DNA of 64,000 bases from a bacterium (GTDB lineage: Bacteria; Arandabacterota; Arandabacteria; Arandabacterales; Arandabacteraceae), in contig JAOZOU010000003.1 in assembly GCA_029933125.1 (NCBI GenBank), positions 292,542 through 356,541 of the forward strand, given 5' to 3'. This document shows, one piece after another, positions 6,771 to 17,229 of the stretch. Both the position numbers and the translations under genes were made by a program. Positions within the stretch are counted from its first letter, which is position 1. Each line of letters starts with the position of its first letter. The notes under the pieces are model-generated. The model worked only from the letters and a program-made list of their open reading frames with translations. It did no database searches and was not told the origin of the DNA.

Positions 6771-8959
6771 TGGCGATCCCCCCACTTCGAATTGCATTCC
6801 TTTGGCACATGCATCAGCCCGACTATCGGAATCCCCGTACCGGCATCTACAGACTTCCCTGGGTGAGGTTGCATGGATCTAAGGATTACTATGATATGGC
6901 AGCGAGGTTGGATTTCTTTCCCAGAGTAAAGGTCAATTTCAACCTTGTTCCATGTCTTGTTGAGCAGATTCGTGATTATGCTCAAGGTAAGGCAATTGAT
7001 AAACATCTCGAGCTCTCGCGAAAGAGCGTTTCCGAGCTTACCCAGGATGATAAGATGTGGCTAATACAGCACTTCTTTCTGGGCAACTGGGCAACAATGA
7101 TCGAGCCCTATCCAAGGTTTCAGTCATTGTTTGAGAAGTGCTCCGATCTTGAGGCAGACTACAAGATTGAAACAACTTTGAGGAGATTTAAGGATCAGGA
7201 TTTCATTGATCTTCAGGTCTGGAGCAATCTAACCTGGATGGGTCCGATCGTCTCAAGAGATCCCATGATCGCCGAACTTCATGCCCGCCAAAGAAATTTC
7301 ACGGAAGAGATGAAAGCAGAACTTCTTGACAGACAACTTGCTATAGTTGCCTCAATCATCCCCACATACAAGAAGCTGAGCGATACGGGGAGGATAGAGA
7401 TTTCAACGTCACCATATTTCCATCCTATTCTTCCGCTGCTTTGTGATTCGGATGTGGCAAAGGTCGCTTGTCCAGACATAAGCTTACCAACCCATGCCAT
7501 CAGATTCAGAGATGATGCAATTGCTCAGATAACCAAAGCCAAGGAGTTCCATACCCAGGTTTTTGGGTCCGTTCCGGCTGGCCTTTGGCCCCCTGAGGCA
7601 GCGGTAAGCAATGATGTTATGCAATTGGCTAGCGAATGCGGATGCAAGTGGCTTGCGACGGATGAAGCCATTCTGGCTGCTACCCTCGGTGAGCAGGTTC
7701 GCGATGAGGATGGGAATGTAGTACGCCCCGATCTGCTTTATCAACCTCATAGTTATGAGAGCGGTGGGAGGGAGGTGGCTGTGCTTTTCAGAGATCGGTT
7801 TCTCTCAGATCTCATAAGTTTTGAATATCCTGGCTGGCCAAGCCGTGATGCGGTCGATGACTTCATGGCTCGTCTTGAGAAAATCCGTAAAGACCTCGGT
7901 AATGAGGCAGCTAAGTCACTTGTTCTCATAGCGCTCGATGGTGAAAACTGCTGGGAATTCTATGATAAGGGCGGCGATCTGTTCCTCGAGGAACTTTACA
8001 CTGCCCTTAGTAAGTCACAAACGATTGAGACTGTAAGAATATCAGACTTTCTCGTTGATACTCCACCAAGGCCAAAACTCAGGCACATTTATCCAGCATC
8101 ATGGATATCGACAAATCTGAGGACGTGGATAGGACAGCGCACGCATAATCTTGCCTGGGATATGCTCTATGATGCCAGAAGTGCACTCAAAGATGCATCG
8201 GAGAAACTTAGTGCCGATGCTGCCACTTCAGCCTGGCGAAGTATCCATGCCGCTGAGGGTAGTGATTGGTTCTGGTGGTACGGGGAAAGCCATATAAGCA
8301 GGGAGGATCCAGAGTTTGATGCTCTTTTTCGATCTCACATTCGGTATGTCTTCGAATCTATAGGTTCACATGTACCTCACAAGGTGCTCCAGCCGATAAT
8401 GACAGCCAGACGCAGTATCGCAATAACTCTTGAACCAGCTGCTGCCCTTGAGCCCGAGCTCGATGGTCGCGTAACCACTTTCTACGAGTGGAAGCTGGCT
8501 GGTCTCTACGAAAGCTACCGCGATGGGACGAAAGGGCTTGCATCAACAAGCACCATCGATGCCATCTACTTTGGCAACGACCGGGCCAATGTCTATCTGC
8601 GCATTGACACAACAGTCTCCCCATGTTCAAGGGAATTCACGCACCTCGCCCTTAACATAGAATTTGAGGAGCCTATCCATAAGGTGATAAAGCTTCGAGC
8701 ACAAAAGCCTTGCACGCCAGCTGATCCTAAGCTCGAGGTTACCTCAAAGGAGCCAACTGAGGCAGAGGCGGTAGCTCTCGAGGTCATCGAGATGAGAATT
8801 CCTCTGGTAGATCTCAAGGCGGGTCCAGACACCCTCGTAGCCTTGCGCATATCCGTTGAGAAGCAGGGCAAGGTGATCGAGCGTCGTCCAATCGATGATC
8901 TCATTACGTTCTCGATTCCTGGCCCAGAGCAAGAGGCTGAAACCTGGAGCACGCTCTAA
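6770..8959 (+). CDS. Glycoside hydrolase family 57
   Basis: This 729-aa protein starts IAFLWHMHQPDYR, the GH57 signature. The expected nucleophile is E276 (LWPPEAAVS) and the expected acid/base D390 (IALDGENCWEF). After the (beta/alpha)7 barrel and helical region, the C-terminal 170 residues form a beta-rich domain as in larger GH57 amylases and glucanotransferases. GH57 enzymes act on alpha-glucans and are frequent in anaerobes and thermophiles. No signal peptide is visible, so a cytoplasmic glycogen or maltodextrin role is likely. Exact specificity cannot be read from sequence. Confidence 0.9.
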   Translation: MAIPPLRIAFLWHMHQPDYRNPRTGIYRLPWVRLHGSKDYYDMAARLDFFPRVKVNFNLVPCLVEQIRDYAQGKAIDKHLELSRKSVSELTQDDKMWLIQHFFLGNWATMIEPYPRFQSLFEKCSDLEADYKIETTLRRFKDQDFIDLQVWSNLTWMGPIVSRDPMIAELHARQRNFTEEMKAELLDRQLAIVASIIPTYKKLSDTGRIEISTSPYFHPILPLLCDSDVAKVACPDISLPTHAIRFRDDAIAQITKAKEFHTQVFGSVPAGLWPPEAAVSNDVMQLASECGCKWLATDEAILAATLGEQVRDEDGNVVRPDLLYQPHSYESGGREVAVLFRDRFLSDLISFEYPGWPSRDAVDDFMARLEKIRKDLGNEAAKSLVLIALDGENCWEFYDKGGDLFLEELYTALSKSQTIETVRISDFLVDTPPRPKLRHIYPASWISTNLRTWIGQRTHNLAWDMLYDARSALKDASEKLSADAATSAWRSIHAAEGSDWFWWYGESHISREDPEFDALFRSHIRYVFESIGSHVPHKVLQPIMTARRSIAITLEPAAALEPELDGRVTTFYEWKLAGLYESYRDGTKGLASTSTIDAIYFGNDRANVYLRIDTTVSPCSREFTHLALNIEFEEPIHKVIKLRAQKPCTPADPKLEVTSKEPTEAEAVALEVIEMRIPLVDLKAGPDTLVALRISVEKQGKVIERRPIDDLITFSIPGPEQEAETWSTL

Positions 8960-9143
8960 GAAAGTATAACTCGAGGTTGTCTGCGTAACCCATTGGAACA
9001 ATATCAATTAGTGGCCTTCTCGAATGTCTTTTCCTACGGCGGCTGGTAGCGTGTTAGCGATTTTGTGGAGCAATGTCGCATAATAAACATTATGTAAACT
9101 TGGCTAAGCTAAGCACGTGAGGGGAGCAGATTGTCGATCCTCC

Positions 9144-10268
9144 TCACTTTGACCCCAGAAGCTCCTCATAAATGGTTTCAAGCTCCTTTAGTATGCTTGG
9201 CGGTGAGTAGCGCTCTACAGCTTTGGCTCTCGCCGAGGCTCCCAGTTTTTGTCTTAAAGGGGGATCATCCGAGAGCCTGATTACGGCGTCTGCAAGCGAT
9301 GCCACATCATGTGGGGGGACAAGGATGCCATCCTGGTCGGGCCTGAGTGTATCGGGAATGCCTCCAACTGCCGTTGCCACAATAGGTTTTGCAGCCATCA
9401 TGGCTTCGATGAGACTAAGGGGAAGTCCCTCGCGCCGGGAGGTTATGAGATAGATGTCCATGGCAGCCATAAGCTCAGGCACATCATGGCGGCTTCCGAG
9501 GAAGGTTACTATGCCCTCGAGGCCAAGCGCAAAGGCTAGATTCTCGAGTTCGGCTCGCAGAGGTCCATCCCCAACTATGAGGAAATGGATGTCATGACGT
9601 TTGTGGCTTACCTGGCGTGCTACTTCAAGCAAGAGGTCAAAGCCTTTGGCTTCCACCAGCCTGCCAACGCTTCCTACAATGAGGAAATCTTCGAGGCCGA
9701 GTTCGTTGCGTTTGCTTGTGCGTGAAGCTTCGCTCCTTCTAAAGATTTCGGGGTCAACTGCATTATAAACGAGCCTGAGCTTCGATGGCGGTGTACCTTC
9801 GAGTTTCATGCGGAGGTTGACGATGTCGCTAGAGACGGCGATTCTGAGATCGGTTCCGTGGATTGCTAGCCTTTCGAAGGCTCTATGGTACCACTTTTTC
9901 CAGAGGGTTTTACCATGTTCATGGGTTATAACAACAGGGGTTCTTGCAAGCCATGCAGCCAGTCTTCCAACAAAACCTGACTCAAAAAGATGGGTGTGAA
10001 TTACGCGCACTTTTCTCTTACGCAGGAGCCAGGCAAGACGCAGCACGGTCGGAATCAATTTCCTTTGTCTGTAACCAAGTTCGAAGATAGGTATGCCATG
10101 GCTTTCGATCTCATCAGCCAGCTCCCCCCTTCTGAAAAGACAGGCTATTCCATAAGCGAACCTGCTCTTAGCCATGTAGCGGGTGAGATAGTAAAGATTG
10201 CGCTCAGCTCCACCAGGTGACAATAAGCCAATTACATGAAGCACATCGATCCTTTTCAAGTGTGTCAT
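9144..10268 (-). CDS. Glycosyltransferase family 4
   Basis: The 374-aa protein has the GT-B fold pattern of GT4. The acceptor domain starts with IDVLHVIGLLSPGGAERNL, the donor domain contains FLIVGDGPLRAELENLA, and the E-x7-E motif is in SRREGLPLSLIEAMMAAKPI. It probably transfers a sugar from a nucleotide donor during surface polysaccharide or LPS synthesis. The start lies 9 bp after the leuS stop. The 184 bp between its stop and the convergent GH57 gene contain only a weak hairpin near 9117-9147. Confidence 0.88.
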   Translation of the reverse strand: MTHLKRIDVLHVIGLLSPGGAERNLYYLTRYMAKSRFAYGIACLFRRGELADEIESHGIPIFELGYRQRKLIPTVLRLAWLLRKRKVRVIHTHLFESGFVGRLAAWLARTPVVITHEHGKTLWKKWYHRAFERLAIHGTDLRIAVSSDIVNLRMKLEGTPPSKLRLVYNAVDPEIFRRSEASRTSKRNELGLEDFLIVGSVGRLVEAKGFDLLLEVARQVSHKRHDIHFLIVGDGPLRAELENLAFALGLEGIVTFLGSRHDVPELMAAMDIYLITSRREGLPLSLIEAMMAAKPIVATAVGGIPDTLRPDQDGILVPPHDVASLADAVIRLSDDPPLRQKLGASARAKAVERYSPPSILKELETIYEELLGSK

Positions 10269-10277
10269 GATATCAGC

Positions 10278-12755
10278 TCAGGAGACAACGAAGCTTATGA
10301 GTTTATCCTTTACATAGAAGGATTTCTTTATAGCTTTGCCCTCGAGCCATTTCTTAACGGCTGGGTCCTGTTTGGCAAGATGTGCGATCTCTTCTTGATC
10401 TGAGTCTGCTGGCACAACTATCGTAGCACGCACTTTACCGTTTATCTGGACAACGATATTGAGTGTGGCTGCCTGAAGCATGTCTTCGTCCCAGTCCGGA
10501 AAGCTGCTCAGGAATACGCTCTCTTTGTGTCCGAGGGCCTGCCACATCTCCTCGCAAATGTGGGGAGCCATTGGTGCAAGCATATGGATTGCCTTCTCAG
10601 CTGCATCCCTTAAGACACCGAGTGTTTGAGGACGTGGAGGATTTGTCACCTCAGGCCAAACCCTATACATCTCATTAACCAGCTCCATTATGGCACTTAT
10701 AGCAGTGTTGAAGTGGAACCTCTTTGCAACATCTTCCTTGACCTTCTTAATCATCCAGTGGGTCTTACGAAGCAGTGCCATCTCATCATCATTGAGATCC
10801 TCGGGAACGATATGTGAGGTTGACTTTACTGAAGCAATTCTTTCAACCATACGCCAGATTCGATTTAGGAAACGGTATGCTCCCTCGATTCCTCTGTTGA
10901 CCCATTCGACGTCCTTCTCAGGCGGACCCATAAAAAGTGTGGATATTCGAACAGTATCGGTTCCGAAGTTGGCTATGAGGTCATCAGCAGAGACAACATT
11001 GCCCTTGCTCTTTGACATCTTTGCTCCATCCTTGCAAATCATTCCCTGGGTGAAAAGCACGGGTAGAGGTTCACGGTAGGGTATGAGATCCATGTCAGCC
11101 AGGACTTTCCCAACAAATCTCGCATAGAGCAGGTGAGCAATTGCATGCTCGATACCGCCGATGTACATATCAACAGGTAACCACTCTCTAACCTCCTCCC
11201 TTCCGAATGGCTTCTCACTGTCATGAGGATTGAGGTAGCGAAGGTAGTACCAGGTGGAATCCACAAAAGTGTCCATTGTATCTGTTTCCCTTCGAGCAGA
11301 TCCTCGGCACCTGGGACAGGTTGTCTCCACAAATTCCTTCATGTAGACTAAGGGTGATTCACCCGTCGGCTTGAATTTCTCTACATCAGGCAGAATAACA
11401 GGAAGGCTATCCTTCTCAACTGCAAGTGCTCCGCATTTTTCGCAGTAGACTATAGGGATGGGGGTTCCCCAATAGCGCTGACGTGATATGAGCCAATCTC
11501 TCAGGCGATAGCGTATAGTCCTTTTGCCCAGACCCTTGGCTTCGAGATAGTCGGCGATGCGTTCCATGGCTTCTCTGTTGGGCAGACCATCAAAATCGCC
11601 AGAATTTACCTGGAAGCCATCTCCTTCATAAGCACGCTCAAGGTGGGAGCCTTCACGGAGCTTGCCATCAGGAGAAATGACTATCCTTATTGGGAGCCCA
11701 TATTTCTTGGCAAACTCAAAGTCACGCTGGTCATGGGCGGGAACAGCCATGATGGCACCTGTTCCATATTCACCGACGACATAGTCAGCAATCCAGAGTG
11801 GAATCTTTTCATCGTTTATAGGATTGATGAGATATTTACCTGTGAAGATTCCCTCTTTCTCAGTCTCATCGGGTTTTCGTTGGATGGTTCTTGCGCTTAT
11901 CTTATTTGCAAACTCTAAGGCCTGGGCTTTGAGGGGGCTACCTTTGAGTATGTCTTCGAGTTCCGGGTGATCAGCGGATATGACCGCATAGGTTGCACCA
12001 AAAAGGGTATCAACACGGGTTGTGAAGCATGGCAGAGTTCTGCCATCGTCAAGCTTGAAGAAGATGTCCACCCCTTCGCTCCTACCTATCCAGTTGCGCT
12101 GCATTGTCTTGACCCTTTCAGGCCAGTCCTCAAGCCTGTCAATGTCATTGAGAAGCTCCTCTGCATAGGCGGTTATTTTAAAGAACCACTGCTCGAGTCT
12201 TTTTGTGGTAACAGGTGTATCGCATCGCTCGCAACAGCCACCTACAACCTGCTCGTTTGCCAGGACAGTTGCGCACTTCGGACACCAGTTGACCGTAGCC
12301 ATTTTCCTGTAGGCAAGCCCGCGCTCATACATCCAGACAAAAAGCATCTGCGTCCACTGGTAATAATCTGGATCGCATGTCTTTATTTCGCGTTTCCAAT
12401 CGAAGCCAATTCCCCATGCCTTTAGCTGCTGGCGCATGCGATCGATGTTGGCTTCTGTCCATTGACGGGGATTTATGTTGCGTTCTATTGCTGCATTCTC
12501 AGCTGGGAGTCCGAAGGCATCCCATCCAATCGGGAAAAGCACTCTGTAACCTTCCTTGGTCTTCCAGCGCATAAGGCAATCCCCGAGGATGTAGTTGCGG
12601 CCATGTCCAATGTGGAGATCTCCTGAAGGGTAAGGGAACATGACGAGGCAATAGTACTTGGGACGCTCAGTTCGCCTAGTGGGCTCGAAAATCTCATACG
12701 CATCCCAGTACTTCCGCCACTTGCCTTCGATGTTCTTGAAATCATATTCTCTCAT
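10278..12755 (-). CDS. leuS: Leucyl-tRNA synthetase
   Basis: The 825-aa length is normal for bacterial LeuRS. Class I signatures are present: HIGH as GDLHIGHGRNYILGD near residue 50, and KMSKS as GAKMSKSKGNVVS. The CP1 editing domain (IMAVPAHDQRDFEFAKKYGL) and zinc-binding cysteines (CPKC, CCERC) are visible. It charges tRNA-Leu; a tRNA-Leu(TAA) lies at the far end of the window. The gene sits 68 bp after trxB in the same direction. Confidence 0.97.
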   Translation of the reverse strand: MREYDFKNIEGKWRKYWDAYEIFEPTRRTERPKYYCLVMFPYPSGDLHIGHGRNYILGDCLMRWKTKEGYRVLFPIGWDAFGLPAENAAIERNINPRQWTEANIDRMRQQLKAWGIGFDWKREIKTCDPDYYQWTQMLFVWMYERGLAYRKMATVNWCPKCATVLANEQVVGGCCERCDTPVTTKRLEQWFFKITAYAEELLNDIDRLEDWPERVKTMQRNWIGRSEGVDIFFKLDDGRTLPCFTTRVDTLFGATYAVISADHPELEDILKGSPLKAQALEFANKISARTIQRKPDETEKEGIFTGKYLINPINDEKIPLWIADYVVGEYGTGAIMAVPAHDQRDFEFAKKYGLPIRIVISPDGKLREGSHLERAYEGDGFQVNSGDFDGLPNREAMERIADYLEAKGLGKRTIRYRLRDWLISRQRYWGTPIPIVYCEKCGALAVEKDSLPVILPDVEKFKPTGESPLVYMKEFVETTCPRCRGSARRETDTMDTFVDSTWYYLRYLNPHDSEKPFGREEVREWLPVDMYIGGIEHAIAHLLYARFVGKVLADMDLIPYREPLPVLFTQGMICKDGAKMSKSKGNVVSADDLIANFGTDTVRISTLFMGPPEKDVEWVNRGIEGAYRFLNRIWRMVERIASVKSTSHIVPEDLNDDEMALLRKTHWMIKKVKEDVAKRFHFNTAISAIMELVNEMYRVWPEVTNPPRPQTLGVLRDAAEKAIHMLAPMAPHICEEMWQALGHKESVFLSSFPDWDEDMLQAATLNIVVQINGKVRATIVVPADSDQEEIAHLAKQDPAVKKWLEGKAIKKSFYVKDKLISFVVS

Positions 12756-12823
12756 CTCAAGCCACTCTCCCCGCAGATTTCATTGCTGAATTGGAATCAA
12801 TCTACAAGCTCATTCACTGACTG

Positions 12824-13753
12824 TCAAGGTGACTGTTGGAGGCTTTGCAGGTAGGTATAGACCGCCATCGCAGCCAATGCACCATCACCAGCAGCGGTAA
12901 CGACCTGCCTTAGCTCTTTAGCACGCACATCACCAGCAGCAAAAACACCTTCCACCGAAGTTTCAAGATTTGATTTTGTCACTACGAATCCTTCCGGTGT
13001 CTTCTCGAATTCATCACCAAGACACGCAACGCTCGGTGAATAGCCCACATAGATGAAGACACCATCGGCAGAAATTGTCTCAACTACACCTGTTGCCTTA
13101 TCCTCCACCCTAACACCGGTAACCTTATCTTCGCCCTCGATTGAGAGGATACGCTTGTTAAGGTGCAGGATGATCTTGGGATTTCTCCGTATCTCATCCT
13201 GAAGCACCTTAGCACCCCTCAGCTGATCTCTTCTGTGAATAATGTGAACAGTCGAGGCAAGACCTGCAAGATAGATTGCCTCCTGCAAGGCAGAATCCCC
13301 TCCCCCTATCACCGTGGTCACCTTGTCCTTGTAAAGAGGACCATCGCAGGTGGCACAGTAAGAAACACCCTTACCGATATATTCCTCCTCACCGGGTACG
13401 CCTATCTTCTTGGGCGTTGACCCTGTTGCAACTATTGCAGCAAGCGCAAGGTGCTTGCCACGATCTGTCTCGATAAGGATCTGTCTCCCATTCTTTGCTA
13501 TCTTCTTGACATCTTCAGTGAGAATGGTGGCACCAAATCTCTCAGCTTGCTGGCGCATCCTATCGCCAAGTTCCATTCCCGATATGCCTTGAGGGAAGCC
13601 GGGGAAATTATCGATCCTATCGGTGATATTTACCAAGCCCCCGGCAAGGGCTTTTTCAAATACTAAAGTCTCGAGGCCACTTCTGGCTGCATAAATTCCA
13701 GCTGTCAGTCCAGCTGGACCAGCACCGACAATGACGACTTCTTTTAGTTGCAT
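12824..13753 (-). CDS. trxB: Thioredoxin reductase
   Basis: The 309-aa FAD/NAD(P)H flavoenzyme begins EVVIVGAGPAGLTAG. It has the redox-active CATC at C133/C136 (SYCATCDGP), a second nucleotide-binding GGGDSA and a C-terminal FAD motif (GVFAAGDV). ATG 13753 is chosen because GAGGG lies 9 bases before it; ATG 13762, which overlaps the lptE stop, has no room for a ribosome-binding site. It reduces thioredoxin; no thioredoxin gene is in the window. The gene is coupled to lptE. Confidence 0.95.
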   Translation of the reverse strand: MQLKEVVIVGAGPAGLTAGIYAARSGLETLVFEKALAGGLVNITDRIDNFPGFPQGISGMELGDRMRQQAERFGATILTEDVKKIAKNGRQILIETDRGKHLALAAIVATGSTPKKIGVPGEEEYIGKGVSYCATCDGPLYKDKVTTVIGGGDSALQEAIYLAGLASTVHIIHRRDQLRGAKVLQDEIRRNPKIILHLNKRILSIEGEDKVTGVRVEDKATGVVETISADGVFIYVGYSPSVACLGDEFEKTPEGFVVTKSNLETSVEGVFAAGDVRAKELRQVVTAAGDGALAAMAVYTYLQSLQQSP

Positions 13754-13755
13754 TT

Positions 13756-14253
13756 TTACCATCCCTCTATTGTGCGTGATACTATGTCCCTGGCAAGTGT
13801 CGCTATTGCTGCCTTAAGAGCTTCTTCCTCGCCCTCTAAGGGGTCCGTCTCACTGTAGGATTCCCAGGCTCTGAGATTGTCATCCCTCCAAAGAATCTTA
13901 CCCTTTCGCAGATCCTCAAACTCTACGGCTATAGCTATTTCGATTTTGAATTCATTCACACTTTGCGCTCGATCAAATGTCAAGGGTCCTTTCTCATAGT
14001 GAGTAATCACTCCACGTAGCATAGCATCAGCTTCAGCCTGAGATACAACCAGCAATCTATTGTCGTCTGTGAAAGCCTCTATCACAGCCGTCGTAAGATC
14101 CTGTTCTATACCGTACTTCGTGGTATGGTTCTCGAAGGGTGGTACATAGATTTTTCTGATGTGCCCAGGGAGAAGTTTTCCAGCCGAGTAGCCGCAGGTC
14201 AGGGAAAGCAAGCAAAGAGAGAGGACTGCCCTAAGTGCTTTCCCTTGAACCAA
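13756..14253 (-). CDS. lptE: LPS-assembly lipoprotein LptE-like
   Basis: The 165-aa product starts at TTG 14253, inside the last 23 bases of the ntrC-type gene. It has a lipoprotein signal (VLSLCLLSLTCGYS) with the lipidated cysteine in LTC-G. The mature part matches LptE-like proteins: HIRKIYVPPFENHTTKYGIEQDLTTAVIEAF and a late KGKILWRDDN strand. LptE plugs and assembles the LptD barrel that inserts LPS in the outer leaflet. No lptD is nearby. The family is divergent, so the call rests on pattern and lipobox. Confidence 0.78.
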   Translation of the reverse strand: MVQGKALRAVLSLCLLSLTCGYSAGKLLPGHIRKIYVPPFENHTTKYGIEQDLTTAVIEAFTDDNRLLVVSQAEADAMLRGVITHYEKGPLTFDRAQSVNEFKIEIAIAVEFEDLRKGKILWRDDNLRAWESYSETDPLEGEEEALKAAIATLARDIVSRTIEGW

Positions 14254-15643
14254 TTTCCAATCCCAATCCTTTTATCTTATAGCGCAGCTTATCCCGCGAT
14301 ATTCGCAGCAGTCTTGCTGCTTGGCTCTGATTGTAATTGGCCCTGGCGAGAGCTGCCAGTATGAGCTCTTTTTCAATATCACATATGGTGCTATCGAAAT
14401 CAATACCATTTTCTGGTAGGCCAATGGCGATTATGTCATCAATCGACCTCAATGATTGGCTAAGGCGTCCGGATCCAAGCTCCCCTAGAGCAAGGTGCTC
14501 ACGCCTTATCACGCTGTCATCAAAAAGCAAGACAGCCCTTTCCATGACGTTCTTGAGTTCCCTCACATTGCCAGGCCATCTATACTCCTGCATTGCCTTG
14601 AGGGCTTCGGGTGATATTTCCCTAAAGTTCTTTGAGAAGGCAGAATTGAATTGGTTGAGGAAGTGTTTGGCGAGGAGCTCTATATCCTCAGTGCGCTCAC
14701 GCAGTGGTGGCACCCGGAGAGGTACAACCTTCAATCTGTAGTAGAGGTCTTCTCTGAATCTCCCAGCCCTTACCGCTTCAGGAAGGTCGCGATTGGTAGC
14801 TGAGATTACGCGCAGATCAACCTTGATGTCATGGGTCCCTCCCACACGCTTGAAAGTTCTCCTTTCTATGACTCGCAGGAGTTTTACTTGAATGGTGAGG
14901 CTCATCTCACCCACTTCATCAAGAAAGATGGTGCCACCATCCGCCAGTTCAAAAAGACCTCGCTTCTGAGTTTTAGCGTCGGTGAATGCTCCCCTCTCGT
15001 GGCCGAAAAGTTCGCTTTCGAGAAGGTGTTCAGGAAGGGATGCGCAGTTTATCTCCATGAAAGGCTCGTTCCTTCGTGAGCTCAGCCGATGGATCATGTT
15101 GGCAATCAGTTCCTTGCCTGTTCCGCTTTCACCTTCGATGAGCACAGTGGTTGTATTACTTCTTGCAAGATTCTCAACGATCTTCATGAGATCCTGCATC
15201 GATTTGCTCACACCGACAACAAAATCAAAATCGAAGCGCAGAAGCTCCTTGCGTCTCCAGTGAGCTATCTCAAGCCACAGCTTCTTACTTTCCAGTCCAC
15301 GATTGACGCTGAGGATGAGATGTTCGATGTCGATGGGCTTCGTTAGATAGTCGAAGGCTCCCTTCTTCATAGCCTTGACCGCAGAGGATATCTCGCCGTA
15401 GGCTGTTATCATTATTACAATGGTGTCCTTGCTCTTAGCACGGATGTTATCAAGCACGTCCATGCCACTTATTCCGGGCAGCTTGAGATCGAGAATGACC
15501 AGATCAATTGGTTGCCTTTCGAATAGCTCCACAGCCTCTTCACCTGAAGCTGCCACGCTGACCTCGTGTCCCTCGTCCTCAAGTGCCCTGGCAAGGAAAT
15601 GCCTGATGGAATCCTGATCATCAACTATGAGAAGCCTTGCCAT
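14231..15643 (-). CDS. NtrC-family sigma-54-dependent response regulator
   Basis: The 470-aa protein has three parts. The receiver (1-120) has D8/D9 and phospho-acceptor D52. The AAA+ domain (about 140-375) has Walker A GESGTGKE, the sigma-54-contact loop GAFTDA and Walker B GGTIFLDEVGEM. A Fis-type HTH lies at the end (NYNQSQAARLLRISRDKLRYKIKGLG). It activates sigma-54 promoters after phosphorylation, almost certainly by the kinase encoded one base upstream. Targets are not evident here. Confidence 0.95.
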   Translation of the reverse strand: MARLLIVDDQDSIRHFLARALEDEGHEVSVAASGEEAVELFERQPIDLVILDLKLPGISGMDVLDNIRAKSKDTIVIMITAYGEISSAVKAMKKGAFDYLTKPIDIEHLILSVNRGLESKKLWLEIAHWRRKELLRFDFDFVVGVSKSMQDLMKIVENLARSNTTTVLIEGESGTGKELIANMIHRLSSRRNEPFMEINCASLPEHLLESELFGHERGAFTDAKTQKRGLFELADGGTIFLDEVGEMSLTIQVKLLRVIERRTFKRVGGTHDIKVDLRVISATNRDLPEAVRAGRFREDLYYRLKVVPLRVPPLRERTEDIELLAKHFLNQFNSAFSKNFREISPEALKAMQEYRWPGNVRELKNVMERAVLLFDDSVIRREHLALGELGSGRLSQSLRSIDDIIAIGLPENGIDFDSTICDIEKELILAALARANYNQSQAARLLRISRDKLRYKIKGLGLEIGSREST

Positions 15644-15644
15644 T

Positions 15645-17165
15645 CTAGTCTTCTCCTATGGGAAGCCTTATGAGAAAACATGCGCCGCCATCGTCCGGAT
15701 GCTCTATTACAATATCTCCACCGTGTTGTTCGATGATGCGCTTGCTTATGCATAGTCCAAGTCCTGTACCACCAGGCTTGGTACTGTAGAAAGGTTCAAA
15801 AATCTTTACCTCATCCTCTCTGGCGACTCCAGGCCCGTGGTCTCTGATCCTAATCTCAATCCATTTTGGGCTTTGCTCAAGAGTCACCTTGATTTGAGCT
15901 TTTTCAGGTGAAACCTCTATGGCATTTTTCAAGAGATTTATTATGACCTGCTGGAGCCTGTCAGCATCGGCTCTTATCTCGGGTACCTCCTTGAAATCCT
16001 GGACTATGCTTAGATGCTTACGCAGGATGGGCTCGCCAAGGCTAAGGAGACTTCGCGTGACGATCTCATCAACTTTGACCATTGTGAGGTTGAGCTCGGG
16101 TGGGCGGGCTATGCGATAGAGGTCATCCACTATGCGATTGAGTCGATTTATCTCAGCCAATATGAATTCGACAGTATCGCCTTCTGGCATTCCTGGTCCG
16201 AGCTTGCGTGCAAGGTATTGAACGCCAGCTGCAATTCCAGTAAGCGGGTTTTTGATTTCATGGGCGATGCTAGACATGAATCTCATCAGTGCTGACGATG
16301 AAGATGCCCCGTGTGAGCAACTCTCGACGGTTTTTTCGAGAACAAGCATGTACTCGTCTCGCTCAGTCAAGGGATAAGCCCTGGCAACCACGTTAGGTGC
16401 CTGCTCACACCTGATTTCAGAAGCCTTCTCCTGTGGAGGCTTTGATAGAATGGCTTGATGGAGTCCTGACAATAGATGTGGTGGTGTTTCCTCCCTCAGC
16501 CATCCCGTTTTGGAAGAAAAGAGGCCATCGGGCGATGCTATGCATGTTGCCCTTCCGCATCTAGCCAGTTCCTCAAGGAGATAGGCTTCTATCTCTGAAT
16601 GCTCCCCCATTGCGCCTTCGACAATCTTCAGGGCGACCAGGCACCCACAGAGGACAGCTCTTGCCTCAAGGTTGCTCGGTTCAAGTTGGTTTGAAGTTGC
16701 GAGGAGAAAGTATTTGCTCAACTCGAGCTCAATCTCTGGCACCGCGGTCCCTGCGAGCTTAGCCAAAGGTAAGAAACTGAAATTGACATTGACGTCCATG
16801 GGAACAAAGTCACACCAGTCTGCCTCAACAGGAAATATCTCTCCCGTCGTGAATATGTTTCCTCTTCCCCTTGCGATACTCCCCTTCTCGATGAGCTCAA
16901 CAAGAGGACCAGGGCTTTCGGGTGAAGGTAAGGTGAAATTGCAGACATGATCGCTTGACGCACAAGCGAGATTTGCATAGATGACATCCACGGACCTATC
17001 TATGAGAGTGAGAACCTCAATATCAAGCGATTGGGACAGATGCTTGAGAAATGAGTTTATGTCTCGATGGGGGTGCTTGAAGATGGCGTCAAGCTTTAAG
17101 GAATTCTCAGAGAATATGTGCCTTTCTCGGGCTTTACCCAGTCTTATTCCCGGCAACGTGAGCAT
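15645..17165 (-). CDS. Cytoplasmic sensor histidine kinase (NtrB-like) paired with the NtrC regulator
   Basis: This is a 506-aa protein. Residues 1-285 have no family I recognise and no membrane helix; a GAF-like sensor is plausible. The DHp helix has H302 in SSIAHEIKNPLTGI. The HATPase domain shows N box (INLLKNAIE), G1 (RDHGPGV) and G2 (PGGTGLGLCISKRIIEQHGG). ATG 17165 has GAGGT 5 bases upstream. It ends one base before the regulator gene, a standard two-component pair. Confidence 0.92.
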   Translation of the reverse strand: MLTLPGIRLGKARERHIFSENSLKLDAIFKHPHRDINSFLKHLSQSLDIEVLTLIDRSVDVIYANLACASSDHVCNFTLPSPESPGPLVELIEKGSIARGRGNIFTTGEIFPVEADWCDFVPMDVNVNFSFLPLAKLAGTAVPEIELELSKYFLLATSNQLEPSNLEARAVLCGCLVALKIVEGAMGEHSEIEAYLLEELARCGRATCIASPDGLFSSKTGWLREETPPHLLSGLHQAILSKPPQEKASEIRCEQAPNVVARAYPLTERDEYMLVLEKTVESCSHGASSSSALMRFMSSIAHEIKNPLTGIAAGVQYLARKLGPGMPEGDTVEFILAEINRLNRIVDDLYRIARPPELNLTMVKVDEIVTRSLLSLGEPILRKHLSIVQDFKEVPEIRADADRLQQVIINLLKNAIEVSPEKAQIKVTLEQSPKWIEIRIRDHGPGVAREDEVKIFEPFYSTKPGGTGLGLCISKRIIEQHGGDIVIEHPDDGGACFLIRLPIGED

Positions 17166-17229
17166 ATATACCTCATCGAGGATTTCCTTCTTCTATTTTT
17201 CGGCTTTTGAGGCTTAGGGCTTTAGAGGG

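Noticed and set aside
9117..9147. GTGAGG/CCTCAC hairpin as terminator for the GH57 operon
   Set aside because: The stem is only six pairs with a long loop and a three-base T-run, and it overlaps the convergent gene's stop; too weak to call.
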